This document shows, in pieces, positions 52,586-64,000 of a DNA stretch of 64,000 nucleotides (position 1 is its first letter; every line of letters begins with the position of its first letter). The notes under the pieces are model-generated. The model searched no databases, had not been told where the DNA came from, and was given only the letters and a program-made list of their open reading frames with translations. Origin of the DNA: Bhargavaea massiliensis (GTDB taxonomy: Bacteria; Bacillota; Bacilli; Bacillales_A; Planococcaceae); NCBI RefSeq assembly GCF_018390575.1, contig NZ_JAHBCJ010000005.1, positions 62,001 to 126,000 on the forward strand, in the 5' to 3' direction. The position numbers were made by a program, and so were the translations under genes.

Positions 52586-52649
52586 CCAACAAAACAACAG
52601 ACGGGCGCCGGGAAGCATGAAATGTCTGCTTCCCGGCAACCCGTCTGTT
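52586..52649 (-). terminator. Two-tier intrinsic terminator of hfq
   Basis: ACAGACGGG (52597-52605) pairs with CCCGTCTGT (52640-52648), and inside it CCGGGAAGCA pairs with TGCTTCCCGG. The minus strand continues TGTTTTGTTGGG. It starts 2 bp beyond the hfq stop. A smaller hairpin (CCGGGC/GCCCGG, ~52559-52580) follows. Confidence 0.85.
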
Positions 52650-52650
52650 T

Positions 52651-52896
52651 TTATACTGTTTCTTCTGCCTGTTCTTCCTTTGGGGCGAGGTTCACCGGCC
52701 GTGCGGGGACAAACGTGGAAATCGCATGCTTGTAGATCAGTTGCTGCTTTCCGTCCGTTTCAAGCAGCACAGTGAAATTATCATACGACTTCACTTGCCC
52801 CTTCAGCTGGAAACCATTGGTCAGGAACACGGTTACATAAACTCCGTTTTTACGGATCTGGTTCAGGAATGTATCCTGAATGTTTGCCGTCTTCAT
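52651..52896 (-). CDS. hfq: RNA-binding protein Hfq
   Basis: Hfq forms a hexameric Sm-type ring that binds U- or A-rich RNA. The 81-residue protein has Sm1 ([20 protein letters not shown] followed by FTVLLE) and Sm2 ([15 protein letters not shown]). The short C-terminal tail ([12 protein letters not shown]) is acidic. It lies after miaA as in most bacteria; the 107-bp gap holds a small hairpin (GCCCAA/TTGGGC near 52928-52950). Confidence 0.96.
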   Translation of the reverse strand: MKTANIQDTFLNQIRKNGVYVTVFLTNGFQLKGQVKSYDNFTVLLETDGKQQLIYKHAISTFVPARPVNLAPKEEQAEETV

Positions 52897-53003
52897 TGCA
52901 CCTATTCCTCCGCTCTCTCTTTATATTGCCCAACGCTTGCGCTTTTGGGCACAGTCGCCGTTGTCACGGCGCCGCTGCCGCGGTAATTGGCATGGGCCCT
53001 GTG

Positions 53004-53957
53004 TTATGTATTCCGTTCCGGCGGCCCAAAATCCTTCATGAATCCAAGTATTTTTTGCGTATTCCGACGGGTCCCTTCCAGAGCATCCAGCCAGTGCACG
53101 TCCAGCTTGTTCCGGAAATAGGTGAATTGCCGCTTTGCATAGCGTCTGGTGTTTCGTTTTGTCAGCTCCAGCGCCTGTTCCAAATCCATCTCGCCTTTCA
53201 GATAGGTCCCAATCTCCCGGTAACCGATTGCCTTCATGGACTGGCTTTCCCCGAATCCGGCATCCATCAGGCGGCGGACTTCTTCAATCCATCCGGCATC
53301 CACCATCAGATCCACCCTGCGGTTGATCCGCTCATAGAGAATGTCCCGGTCCATGGCCAGTCCGACGAGAAGATGGTTGTACAGCGGTGCGGCACTGTCC
53401 ATTCCTTCGGCTTCCTTTTTTGTCTTTCCGGTCAGTGACCCGATCTCAAGTGCACGGATGACCCTGCGTGTATTGTTCGGATGGATTTCTGCCGCAGCCC
53501 CGGGGTCGCTCTTTTTCAGCAATTCATGGAGATGTTCCGGCCCCTTTTCCCGCAGCATCCGTTCCAGGCTCTGCCTGAGTTCCGGATCTTGCTTTTGTTC
53601 AGTAAAACGATAATCATACAGGATCGACTGCACATACAGACCCGTGCCTCCTGTGATGATCGGCAACCGGCCCCGGGAGCTGATCTCTGCAATCTTTTCC
53701 CGGACGAGCCGCTGGTAGTCAGCGACAGAGAATTCATCCCCCGGCCCGAGGATATTAAACAGATGGTGCGGCACACCCCGCATTTCATCCGGCGTAATCT
53801 TTGCGGTACCGATATCCAGGCCCCGGTATACTTGGAATGCATCGCCATTGATGACTTCCCCGCCAGTTGCTTCGGCAAGGCTGACACTCAGGTCGGTCTT
53901 CCCTGACGCGGTCGGTCCGACAATCGCAATTACTTCCGGGAAGTTTTTTTCACTCAT
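53004..53957 (-). CDS. miaA: tRNA dimethylallyltransferase
   Basis: MiaA adds a dimethylallyl group to A37 of tRNAs reading UNN codons. The 317-residue protein has the P-loop AIVGPTASGKTDLSVSLAEA (near residue 10), the DSxQvY-like INGDAFQVYRGLDIGTAKIT, ITGGTGLYVQSILYDY and RRYAKRQFTYFRNKLDVHWL. In place of the usual Asp-Ser of DSMQVY it reads NGDAFQVY. I chose the ATG at 53957 (MSEKNFPEV), overlapping the upstream stop codon by 4 bp (ATGA). It is followed by hfq. Confidence 0.95.
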   Translation of the reverse strand: MSEKNFPEVIAIVGPTASGKTDLSVSLAEATGGEVINGDAFQVYRGLDIGTAKITPDEMRGVPHHLFNILGPGDEFSVADYQRLVREKIAEISSRGRLPIITGGTGLYVQSILYDYRFTEQKQDPELRQSLERMLREKGPEHLHELLKKSDPGAAAEIHPNNTRRVIRALEIGSLTGKTKKEAEGMDSAAPLYNHLLVGLAMDRDILYERINRRVDLMVDAGWIEEVRRLMDAGFGESQSMKAIGYREIGTYLKGEMDLEQALELTKRNTRRYAKRQFTYFRNKLDVHWLDALEGTRRNTQKILGFMKDFGPPERNT

Positions 53958-54865
53958 GATTCCAGCCACTCCGTGATGAACTCGGCGATCCGGCCTTTTT
54001 TCGGGGAATGCAGGATTTCGTGCCGACCCTCTTCCACCAGATAAACGGTGACATTTCGGACGTTGTTTTCCGCGTACTGCCTGGCGACATTCCAGATTCC
54101 CGCTCCGTTCTTTCCTACCGGGTCCAATGCGCCGGAAATCATGAGAATCGGAAGATCGGCAGGCGTCCTGCGAATTTCACGGTCGTCATGGATCAGGTCG
54201 AGCCCATCGAACAGGTCGGCGAAAAACCCGGTGGTCGAGACGAATCCTGAGTCTTCGTCATCCAGATACTTCTTGACCGCATCTTGGTCTTCATTCAGCC
54301 AGTCAAACGGCGTCACCGCATCCGGAAACTGGAGGTTGTAACGGCCGAACGTCAGGGAATTCAGCAACTGATTCGGCTCTTTTTTCATCCCTGCGGCAAC
54401 ATATCGGGAGGCGATCATACGGCCCGCCCTGATTGCAGATCCGGGATGGTCCCCCGACCCCATGAAGATGGCCCGGTCCAGCAGATGCCCATAGCGCTGG
54501 GAATATCGTCTTGCCACAAAGGAGCCCATACTGTGCCCAAAAATCGTGAATGAAGGGGAGGGATGGCTATCGCGCAGGAGCGTCGTCACTTCATGGACAT
54601 CCTGCACCACCCGCTCGAATCCGTCTTCATCGGCAAAATACCCCCTGGTCCCATTTAATCTGACGGTACTTCCATGCCCCCTGTGATCGTGTCCGCTTAC
54701 AATGTATCCGGCCTTTTTGAGCTCTTCGGCAAACTCTTCATAGCGGCCGATATGCTCTGCCATTCCGTGAAGCAAATGAATATGGCCTTTCGGCGGTCCA
54801 TCCGGCTCTGCCAAAAAGGCACTCACCATGTGGCCATCGGTCATGTGGATAGTTATTCTGTCCAA
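53954..54865 (-). CDS. Alpha/beta hydrolase, lysophospholipase/monoacylglycerol lipase type
   Basis: The 303-residue soluble serine hydrolase has the family signatures HIHLLHGMAEHIGRYEEFA (oxyanion region), GHDHRGHGSTV, nucleophile elbow FTIFGHSMGSFVARRY (Ser of GHSMGS), Asp in LMISGALDPVGKNG, and His in EEGRHEILHSP. This set is typical of monoacylglycerol lipase/lysophospholipase proteins. The start is a TTG (54865), eight bases after AAGGAGG. It starts 4 bp after glpD and overlaps miaA by 4 bp. Next to glpK and glpD, a role in releasing glycerol from lipids is attractive but only inferred. Confidence 0.86.
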   Translation of the reverse strand: MDRITIHMTDGHMVSAFLAEPDGPPKGHIHLLHGMAEHIGRYEEFAEELKKAGYIVSGHDHRGHGSTVRLNGTRGYFADEDGFERVVQDVHEVTTLLRDSHPSPSFTIFGHSMGSFVARRYSQRYGHLLDRAIFMGSGDHPGSAIRAGRMIASRYVAAGMKKEPNQLLNSLTFGRYNLQFPDAVTPFDWLNEDQDAVKKYLDDEDSGFVSTTGFFADLFDGLDLIHDDREIRRTPADLPILMISGALDPVGKNGAGIWNVARQYAENNVRNVTVYLVEEGRHEILHSPKKGRIAEFITEWLES

Positions 54866-54869
54866 TCGG

Positions 54870-56510
54870 TCATCCTCCTTGCAGATCTGCTGCCTGACTG
54901 ATGGCATGGTCCAGTTCTTGAAGCATCCTTGCCTTCTCCTCTGGGGTCAGGAAAAGCAGCTCTGCCATGTAATCCGTAATTTTCTTTCCTTCCTCGCGTA
55001 CCCTGCCGGGATCGAAAAACATCCAGCCGGTTCTCCTGACAAGGAAATCGGCCGGAGTGGCTGCCATTTCCCCTTGTATGGCATAAAGGACCTTGCCTCT
55101 GACAGCAGCTGAGAGTCCGGCTCCATCTCCCGCTGCGTGGGCAAACCGGAACACCACATCGGCATTTGTCCCGTAGAAAGAAGCAATCTCACGCCCTTCC
55201 TCACGGGTCAGGCCGTATAGTTCCGCTTCATTTGCCTTGCCTTCGATAAAGGTTTCCAGCTCACCGGGATCTTCAAACTCACCGCCCGATAAGCGGAGCG
55301 CTTTTGTGACGCAAGGTCCGAATGTGCGGTTTCTCGAGCGACGGACAATCCGGTCCACAACATCTTCTGCCATTTTCCTGTAACCGGTCAACTTGCCGCC
55401 GGCCATCGTGAGAAGCCCAGATTCGGATTCCCAGATTTCATCCTTCCGCGAAATCTCCGAAGGATCCTTTCCCTCTTCATGGATCAGCGGACGGACACCT
55501 GCCCAGGTGGACTCCACGTCCTCCCGGCTCAAGCCGAGTCCCGGGAACATTCCGTTTGCCGCATTCAGCAGATAATCCACATCTGCATCCGTTGCGGCGG
55601 CATGTTCAGGTGCTCCGTCGTAGAACGTATCAGTCGTGCCGACATAGGCCTTCCCGTCTCTCGGGATGGCAAAAATCATCCTGCCGTCGGGACTGTCAAA
55701 GTAGACCGCCTGCCTTAACGGGAAGCGTGATTGGCTGATGACAATATGGCTTCCCTTTGAAAGCTTGAGATGCTTATCGTTGTTGAAGGAATCCAAGCTT
55801 CTTACCTCATCCACCCATGGCCCCGCAGCATTAATGACATGGTCAGCATCCACACGGATCAGGCTGCCGTCCAACCGGTCCCGGATATCAGCGCCGGCGA
55901 CATTGCCTTCTGCGTCATAATTCAACTTTTCCGCCCTGCAGTGATTTAGGCAGAGTGCGCCTTTCTCCGCCGCCTTTTTAAGAATTTCGATGGTCAGGCG
56001 GGCATCGTCCGTGCGGTATTCCACATAGTGGCCGCCCCCCAGAAGACCGTCCTGCTTAAGCAACGGTTCCAGCCGGAGCGTTTCTTCCGGTGACAGCATC
56101 GTCCTGCGCTCGCCCTTTTCGACGCCCGCCAGCCTGTCATACACCGCAAGCCCGGCGGATGTCATAAACGGCCCGAATGTACCGCCCTTATAAAACGGCA
56201 GCAACATTCTCTCCGGCTCTGTCACATGGGGAGCGTTCTCATACACGACCTTCCGTTCGCGGCCGGTTTCCGCAACAATCTTCAGTTCCATCTGCTTCAG
56301 GTAGCGGAGCCCTCCGTGGATGAGTTTAGTCGACCTGCTGGACGTCCCTTCAGCGAAATCTTGCATGTCAACGAGAATGACAGACATCCCCCGTGTGACG
56401 GCATCCAGTGCAATCCCGGCACCGGTGATCCCTCCGCCGATGACGAGAAGATCAAAACGGAACCTTGAGGCACGCTGCTTCATTTTCGGTCTGAGCAATG
56501 TCGAAAACAT
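54870..56510 (-). CDS. glpD: Aerobic glycerol-3-phosphate dehydrogenase
   Basis: GlpD is a membrane-associated FAD enzyme that oxidises glycerol 3-phosphate to dihydroxyacetone phosphate and feeds quinone. The 546-residue protein has the FAD-binding DLLVIGGGITGAGIALDAVT (near residue 24), SSRSTKLIHGGLRYLKQME, and the C-terminal WAGVRPLIHEEGKDPSEISR. I chose the ATG at 56510 (MFSTLLRPK), with AAGGGAG upstream. It starts 14 bp after glpK on the same strand. The order glpK-glpD agrees with Bacillus, but glpF and the GlpP-type leader are absent and the genes lie inside the mutSL-miaA run. Confidence 0.95.
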   Translation of the reverse strand: MFSTLLRPKMKQRASRFRFDLLVIGGGITGAGIALDAVTRGMSVILVDMQDFAEGTSSRSTKLIHGGLRYLKQMELKIVAETGRERKVVYENAPHVTEPERMLLPFYKGGTFGPFMTSAGLAVYDRLAGVEKGERRTMLSPEETLRLEPLLKQDGLLGGGHYVEYRTDDARLTIEILKKAAEKGALCLNHCRAEKLNYDAEGNVAGADIRDRLDGSLIRVDADHVINAAGPWVDEVRSLDSFNNDKHLKLSKGSHIVISQSRFPLRQAVYFDSPDGRMIFAIPRDGKAYVGTTDTFYDGAPEHAAATDADVDYLLNAANGMFPGLGLSREDVESTWAGVRPLIHEEGKDPSEISRKDEIWESESGLLTMAGGKLTGYRKMAEDVVDRIVRRSRNRTFGPCVTKALRLSGGEFEDPGELETFIEGKANEAELYGLTREEGREIASFYGTNADVVFRFAHAAGDGAGLSAAVRGKVLYAIQGEMAATPADFLVRRTGWMFFDPGRVREEGKKITDYMAELLFLTPEEKARMLQELDHAISQAADLQGG

Positions 56511-56524
56511 GGTTGCCACTCCCT

Positions 56525-59979
<3,455 letters not shown>

Positions 59980-59983
59980 CAGA

Positions 59984-62563
59984 TCACCTTCCGTTCCGTT
60001 TCAGTCGTTCCTGCATGCCATGGAGCCACTGGAAGGCATCCATCGGCGTCATACGGAGAAGATCCAGCCCTTCGATTTCATCGGCGAGGCCGGATTGCCG
60101 CCCGCCTGCGGAGCCCGTCTCTTCCCCGACTTCGTCAAACAGTGATAGCTGGCCCTCCGGTTCCGTGGAGGATTCATTTGCGGGACGCTCCGCCTCGAAT
60201 TCACCGAGCAGTTCGTCCGCCCGGCGGATGACGCTTTCGGGGAGTCCGGCAAGTTCTGCCACCTGGATTCCGTAACTCTTGTCCGCCGCCCCATCCTTTA
60301 CTTTATGAAGGAAAATGACGCGGCCATTTTGTTCGGCTGCAGCTACATGGACGTTTTTCAGCCGGCGGAGCGTTTCCGATAGGCCGGTCAGTTCATGGTA
60401 GTGCGTGGAGAACAGCGTGTTGGCGCCGATGTTGTCATGGATATGTTCCATCATCGCCTGTGCGAGCGCCATCCCGTCGTAGGTCGACGTTCCCCTGCCG
60501 ATCTCGTCAAAGAGAAGCAGACTGTCCGGCGTGGCGTTCGCGAGCGCGAGCCGGGACTCCATCATTTCAACCATGAACGTGCTTTGTCCGCCGGCCAGAT
60601 CGTCCGCCGCGCCGATGCGCGTGAAAATCTGGTCGGTCACGGGAAGTTCCGCGCGGTCTGCCGGCACAAAACAGCCAATCTGCGCCATGATAACGGTCAG
60701 TGCGATCTGTCTCATGTATGTACTCTTGCCCGACATGTTCGGTCCCGTGATCAGCAGCATATTCGACCCTTCATCGAGAACGCAATCGTTCGGTACATAA
60801 TTGCCGTCATCCAACATCTTTTCAACAACCGGATGCCTGCCTCCGATGATTTTCATCTCGTGTCCTTCATTGAACTTGGGTTTCACGAACCGGTATTTCT
60901 CCGACACTTCCGCAAACGCGGTCAGGACATCCAGCGTGCTGAGCCGGTCAGCCAAGGCTTGGATTACCGGAATATGACGCTTTACCTCATCCCTCACTGC
61001 CTGGAACAATTCCGCCTCGAGAATAAGCGCTTCTTCATCGGCATTCAGGATAATTGCTTCCTTTTCCTTAAGTTCCGGCGTGATGTACCGCTCCGCGTTG
61101 GCAAGTGTCTGCTTTCGCTCATAGCGGTCCTGATCCACCAGGTGGACGTTCGATTTCGTGACTTCGATATAGTAACCGAATACCCTGTTGTATCCGACCT
61201 TAAGCGATTTAATGCCCGTTTTGCGGCGTTCTTCCGCTTCCAAAGCGGCAATCCAGTCTTTGCCGTTCCTGGATGCATCCCGAAGCTTATCCAGGCGGGC
61301 ATGATACCCTTCCCGGATGACGCCGCCCTCCTTGTTGCTGATCGGCGGATCATCCGTGATTGCCCGCTCGAGAATAGCGAGGACGTCGTCGCAAGGGTCG
61401 ATCATCTCCGCCATCCGCTTCAGCTTTTCTCCTCCGGAAGCCTCGAGTGATCCGCGGATCGGCCCTGCCTGGGAAAGGGATCGGCGCAGCTGTGCCAGTT
61501 CCCGTCCTGTTGCATTGCCGAGTGCCACCTTTCCTGCAAGCCGTTCGATATCGTAGACCCCTTTAAGCAATTCACGCACTTCTCCACGCACAAAAAAGTC
61601 CTCGATCAGCTCTTCCACCGCATCGGACCGTTCCATGATGGCAGCCTTTCCGGCCAGCGGTTCATGGATCCACTGCTTGAGTTTCCTGCCGCCCATGGCC
61701 GTAACCGTTTCATCGAGCAGCCAGAAAAGAGATCCCTTCTCGCCGCCGCCGCGGATCGATTGGACCAGCTCCAGGTTCCTTCTGGAATTGGGATCGATCA
61801 GCAGGACGGAGTTCCGTTCCCGGTAGACAATGGGCTGCAGGTGGGACAGCGACCGCTTTTGTGTGCGCTCCAAATAACGGAGAAGGCGGGCAGAGGAAGG
61901 CCGGATCGGTGCCGGACAAGAACCGGTGAGTGATGCCTCCCACTCCCGGTCGGCTTCCTCGTTCTCTATGGATAGCAGAATCGAGCGGGCCTGCGCCTGT
62001 TCATGCAGATCCAGATACAGCTCGTCCGGAACGACAATCTCCCGGATCTGGAGAGCTTCCGCTTCAGAGATAAGTGATTTTGGATCCTGTCCCGCATAGG
62101 TCGCTGTCCCTTCGCCGGTCGACAGGTCGATGCGCACGAGCGTGTAATCTCCTTCACCCGTCCTGCCTGCAGATCCGATATAGACGTTAGACTTTTCTCC
62201 AATTGTGCGGCCCTCGGTCAGCGTTCCGGGTGTGATCAGCTGGATGACCTCCCGCCTGACAATGCCCTTCGCCAACGCAGGGTCTTCCGTCTGCTCGCAA
62301 ATCGCGACCTTATATCCTTTTCTGACGAGTGTCTCGATGTATCCCGCGGATGAATGATACGGAACTCCGCACATCGGAATCTTTCCGTTCTGGCCGCCGT
62401 CCCTGGCTGTCAGGGTAATTTCAAGAATCTGTGACGCATTGAGCGCATCCTCGAAAAACATCTCGTAAAAATCGCCAAGCCTGAAAAACAGGAAGGCGTC
62501 CTTATAATCTTCTTTAATCTCCAAGTACTGTCTCATCATTGGTGTCAATGTTTTCACTGCCAT
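59984..62563 (-). CDS. mutS: DNA mismatch repair protein MutS
   Basis: MutS recognises base mismatches and small loops. The 859-residue protein has the mismatch-reading Phe-X-Glu motif in RLGDFYEMFFEDALNASQIL (near residue 36), then connector, lever and clamp regions. The ATPase has LLITGPNMSGKSTYMRQIAL (Walker A) and LLLFDEIGRGTSTYDGMALA (Walker B), and TLFSTHYHELTGL. I chose the ATG at 62563 (MAVKTLTPMM), giving the B. subtilis length; a GTG four codons earlier lies too close to the GGGAG site. An extended -10 promoter lies ~40 bp upstream. Confidence 0.97.
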   Translation of the reverse strand: MAVKTLTPMMRQYLEIKEDYKDAFLFFRLGDFYEMFFEDALNASQILEITLTARDGGQNGKIPMCGVPYHSSAGYIETLVRKGYKVAICEQTEDPALAKGIVRREVIQLITPGTLTEGRTIGEKSNVYIGSAGRTGEGDYTLVRIDLSTGEGTATYAGQDPKSLISEAEALQIREIVVPDELYLDLHEQAQARSILLSIENEEADREWEASLTGSCPAPIRPSSARLLRYLERTQKRSLSHLQPIVYRERNSVLLIDPNSRRNLELVQSIRGGGEKGSLFWLLDETVTAMGGRKLKQWIHEPLAGKAAIMERSDAVEELIEDFFVRGEVRELLKGVYDIERLAGKVALGNATGRELAQLRRSLSQAGPIRGSLEASGGEKLKRMAEMIDPCDDVLAILERAITDDPPISNKEGGVIREGYHARLDKLRDASRNGKDWIAALEAEERRKTGIKSLKVGYNRVFGYYIEVTKSNVHLVDQDRYERKQTLANAERYITPELKEKEAIILNADEEALILEAELFQAVRDEVKRHIPVIQALADRLSTLDVLTAFAEVSEKYRFVKPKFNEGHEMKIIGGRHPVVEKMLDDGNYVPNDCVLDEGSNMLLITGPNMSGKSTYMRQIALTVIMAQIGCFVPADRAELPVTDQIFTRIGAADDLAGGQSTFMVEMMESRLALANATPDSLLLFDEIGRGTSTYDGMALAQAMMEHIHDNIGANTLFSTHYHELTGLSETLRRLKNVHVAAAEQNGRVIFLHKVKDGAADKSYGIQVAELAGLPESVIRRADELLGEFEAERPANESSTEPEGQLSLFDEVGEETGSAGGRQSGLADEIEGLDLLRMTPMDAFQWLHGMQERLKRNGR

Positions 62564-62600
62564 CGTTGCCACAACTCCCGTAAACCTCAGTATTCCTTCA

Positions 62601-62609
62601 ATTATATCA
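62601..62609 (-). promoter_or_regulatory. Extended -10 promoter upstream of mutS
   Basis: The minus strand reads TGATATAAT, that is TG-n-TATAAT, just after the cotE terminator and ~38 bp before mutS. No good -35 is seen. Confidence 0.5.
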
Positions 62610-62623
62610 GACCCCGGGCACAA

Positions 62624-62651
62624 CAGAAAAAGCCGGGGAAGCTCCCCGGCC
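62624..62651 (-). terminator. Intrinsic terminator of cotE
   Basis: GCCGGGGA pairs with TCCCCGGC (62632-62650) around AGCT, followed on the minus strand by TTTTTCTGTTG. It starts 3 bp after the cotE stop. Confidence 0.9.
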
Positions 62652-62653
62652 TC

Positions 62654-63241
62654 TTAATAGGAACTGGAATCCTTGTCTGAATCGTCCTTCTTGTTGTCAA
62701 AGTCTTTTTTGAAGTCTTTGCCTTCCCCATGCCCCCCCGATGAAGAAGAAGAGCTCTCATCATCAAAACGCCATTCTTCCTCAAAATCGTGCGGATGGAC
62801 CTGAACGCACACCTTCGTCTCCCCGACTACCTCGGCAAGGAGTTCACGCTCGACCGAAACGCTGAATTTTTCTCCACACTTGGTAATGATCGCTTCGGTG
62901 CAGTTCGGCTGCTGGATGACCTTGATGTACACATCTTCCGGGCCGCCGGTCGCACCATCACGATAATGGAGGCGGACACGGTCTTTGTAGCTGATCGTTT
63001 CCGTGTAAACTGACGTCTTGGAATGGTCATGATGGGAATACCAGACGTTGATGTCAAACTTGCCGTACACCTCTACATACTTCCCATACTTCTTGGACTG
63101 ATGGGTGTGGTTGATGATCCAGCAACCCAGGATGCCCGACGGCTTATTCGGCGGCCGGAGCACCTCCGTCGACTCCGATCTCTTCTTTCCTTTGGCAACT
63201 ACCGCTTTCGTGACAATTTGCCGTAAGTTTTTCAGGGTCAA
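62654..63241 (-). CDS. cotE: Spore outer coat morphogenetic protein CotE
   Basis: CotE organises assembly of the outer spore coat in the mother cell. The protein (up to 195 residues) matches CotE in RQIVTKAVVAKGKKR, PSGILGCWIINHTHQ, FDINVWYSHHDHSKTSVYTE, KVIQQPNCTEAII and ERELLAEVVGETKVCVQVHP. The C-terminal ~45 residues differ from the usual acidic tail: they are rich in Ser, Gly, Lys and Asp (ESSSSSSGGHGEG, then KDFKKDFDNKKDDSDKDSSSY). The TTG at 63241 abuts the ribosome site AAGGAGGG, so the true start is unsure; a CTG two codons on has better spacing. Position between mutS and ricA matches B. subtilis. Confidence 0.93.
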   Translation of the reverse strand: MTLKNLRQIVTKAVVAKGKKRSESTEVLRPPNKPSGILGCWIINHTHQSKKYGKYVEVYGKFDINVWYSHHDHSKTSVYTETISYKDRVRLHYRDGATGGPEDVYIKVIQQPNCTEAIITKCGEKFSVSVERELLAEVVGETKVCVQVHPHDFEEEWRFDDESSSSSSGGHGEGKDFKKDFDNKKDDSDKDSSSY

Positions 63242-63290
63242 CCCTCCTTCTTCGGTTCACTTCCATCCTATGCAACATACGCCCAGGAAG

Positions 63291-63323
63291 TGAAAAAAGC
63301 CCAAAGGAATTTCTTCCTTTGGA
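63291..63323 (-). terminator. Intrinsic terminator of ricA
   Basis: GTCCAAAGGAA pairs with TTCCTTTGGGC (63299-63323) around GAAA, followed by TTTTTTCAC on the minus strand. Confidence 0.92.
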
Positions 63324-63330
63324 CTTTCGG

Positions 63331-63762
63331 TCATTTTTTGCCGCCGGGAGCGTTGCGTACCATGGAGCCGGTCTCGCCGCGAAGCACGTCGCCTCCGGTG
63401 GATTCGATGATTTGGTTGGTCACATTGTTTGCGATTGTATTGGATACGAGCTGGAGTAATTGGTTCACTTCAATCTGGGATTGCTTGAACTCCTGGACAA
63501 TCGGCACTTCGTCGATTTCTTTCTCGATCTGTTCGATTTTGTTTTCAACTAGCCCGAGTGCGCGTTCTTTGCCATACTGCTGGAAGTTGACAGCCTGTTT
63601 CTGAAGGCTCTTCAGGCTGGCGATCTTTTCCCGGATCTTCTGATTGTCATTAATCTGTGCTTCAGCACGCTTGAAGAAGTCCACTTCCTCGGTGCGGGCG
63701 ATCATATCGGCAAGTTCCGTCGCCTTTTCGATGATCTCATGTTTCGTGTATGTCTTTTCCAT
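63331..63762 (-). CDS. ricA: RicA (YmcA), Y-complex subunit
   Basis: RicA forms, with RicT and RicF, the Y-complex that promotes RNase Y-dependent mRNA maturation and is needed for biofilm, competence and sporulation in B. subtilis. The 143-residue helical protein starts MEKTYTKHEIIEKATELADM and continues FKRAEAQINDNQKIREKIAS and LKSLQKQAVNFQQYGKERAL, as in the YlbF/YmcA family; the C-terminus is NVTNQIIESTGGDVLRGETG. I chose the ATG at 63762; another ATG lies one codon before and is close to AAAGGTGG. It has its own terminator and precedes cotE. Confidence 0.93.
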   Translation of the reverse strand: MEKTYTKHEIIEKATELADMIARTEEVDFFKRAEAQINDNQKIREKIASLKSLQKQAVNFQQYGKERALGLVENKIEQIEKEIDEVPIVQEFKQSQIEVNQLLQLVSNTIANNVTNQIIESTGGDVLRGETGSMVRNAPGGKK

Positions 63763-63933
63763 CATATCCACCTTTTCTGCCGTCCGCTGTTTGCCGGGGC
63801 GGCAATCGGACAATTTTAGCCGGCCGGAACCGGGATGTTTTCCCCATTATACGAGACTCGGATGCGGCCAGACAAGCCGGGCGCCCGAATGTCGGCACAT
63901 TGACACATCTCGGCGTCTTTCACGGCAATTTCC

Positions 63934-63966
63934 GAAAACCGAACGGCCTCCCTCAGAGGGAGGCCG
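63934..63966 (-). terminator. Hairpin terminator of the gene entering from the right
   Basis: CGGCCTCCCTC pairs with GAGGGAGGCCG (63944-63966, single-base loop region), followed by TTCGGTTTTCGG on the minus strand. The T-run is broken, so efficiency is uncertain. Confidence 0.7.
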
Positions 63967-63971
63967 ACAGC

Positions 63972-64000
63972 TCATCGTTTTCTTTTTTCCACGAGCAGCT
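63972..64000 (-). CDS. 3' end of a gene extending beyond the window
   Basis: A minus-strand frame reads LLVEKRKR and then TGA (63972-63974), followed 6 bp later by a terminator hairpin. Eight codons are too few to identify the gene. By B. subtilis gene order miaB would be expected next to ricA, but the residues do not let me confirm it. Confidence 0.4.

Noticed and set aside
60395-61450. A 351-codon open frame antisense to mutS
   Set aside because: It is the complementary frame of a well-conserved GC-rich gene; the composition and lack of domain signatures mark it as a shadow.
63972-64000. Assigning the right-edge fragment to miaB
   Set aside because: Synteny would suggest it, but only eight codons are visible and they do not identify a TRAM-domain end.

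Overview
The window is a stretch of chromosome from an endospore-forming member of the Bacillales. It carries sigF-spoIIAB-spoIIAA, spoVAF, spoIIM, sleB-ypeB, cotE and ricA together with resABCDE, sigX-rsiX, scpAB, fur, lexA-yneA-yneB and mutSL, in blocks whose order matches Bacillus subtilis. Base composition looks GC-rich (I did not compute it), and several sporulation genes found in the matching B. subtilis blocks are missing here. That would suit the Planococcaceae/Caryophanaceae side of the order, but this assignment is an inference. I see no rRNA, tRNA, CRISPR array, prophage, insertion sequence or defence island.

Layout. 1-4.7 kb (minus): cmk-plsC-S1 homologue-der-gpsA. 4.7-7.8 kb: the germination pair sleB-ypeB and prsW. 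7.8-15.3 kb: ansA (+), then ypbB-recS-ypbE-CBS/ACT protein and ypbG-ypdA (minus), and ferredoxin (+). 15.5-16.5 kb: ribU behind an FMN riboswitch with promoter and terminator. 16.5-27.8 kb (minus): scpA-scpB-dacB, then rluB, resA-B-C-D-E, sigX-rsiX. 27.8-38.6 kb: ypuF (+), then spoIIM, fur, xerD, drm, pdp, a repeat-rich gap, spoIIAA-AB-sigF-spoVAF and lysA with a 36-codon coupled ORF and ribT. 38.7-44.2 kb: nudF, an aldo/keto reductase, yqkE, thiolase, HMG-CoA lyase, yqkD, yneF. 44.3-49.1 kb: sirA, tkt, ynzC, the SOS operon yneA-yneB and divergent lexA with three LexA boxes. 49.2-52.5 kb: an NAD(P)-binding protein, glnA and ynbB. 52.6-63.8 kb (minus): ricA, cotE, mutS-mutL-glpK-glpD-hydrolase-miaA and hfq. 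The last 29 bases hold only the 3' end of another gene.

How it works together. Most genes are housekeeping functions in tightly packed, often overlapping minus-strand operons closed by clear intrinsic terminators. The sporulation genes cover forespore commitment (spoIIA, with a well-formed sigma-H promoter), engulfment (spoIIM), coat assembly (cotE), germination (sleB, ypeB, spoVAF) and the Spo0A-dependent replication brake SirA. Respiration and cytochrome c assembly (res) sit beside cell-envelope stress control (sigX-rsiX).

The most notable points are: a single-base frameshift in glpK; glpKD embedded in the mutSL-miaA run; glnA without glnR; spoVAF without spoVAA-AE and dacB without spmAB; a tiny membrane ORF coupled to lysA; a pair of diverged, equal-length hairpin terminators 18 kb apart; and lexA/yneA promoters whose -35 elements overlap on opposite strands. 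I found no convincing wholly new multi-gene system; the new material is at the level of small ORFs, repeats and local rearrangements.
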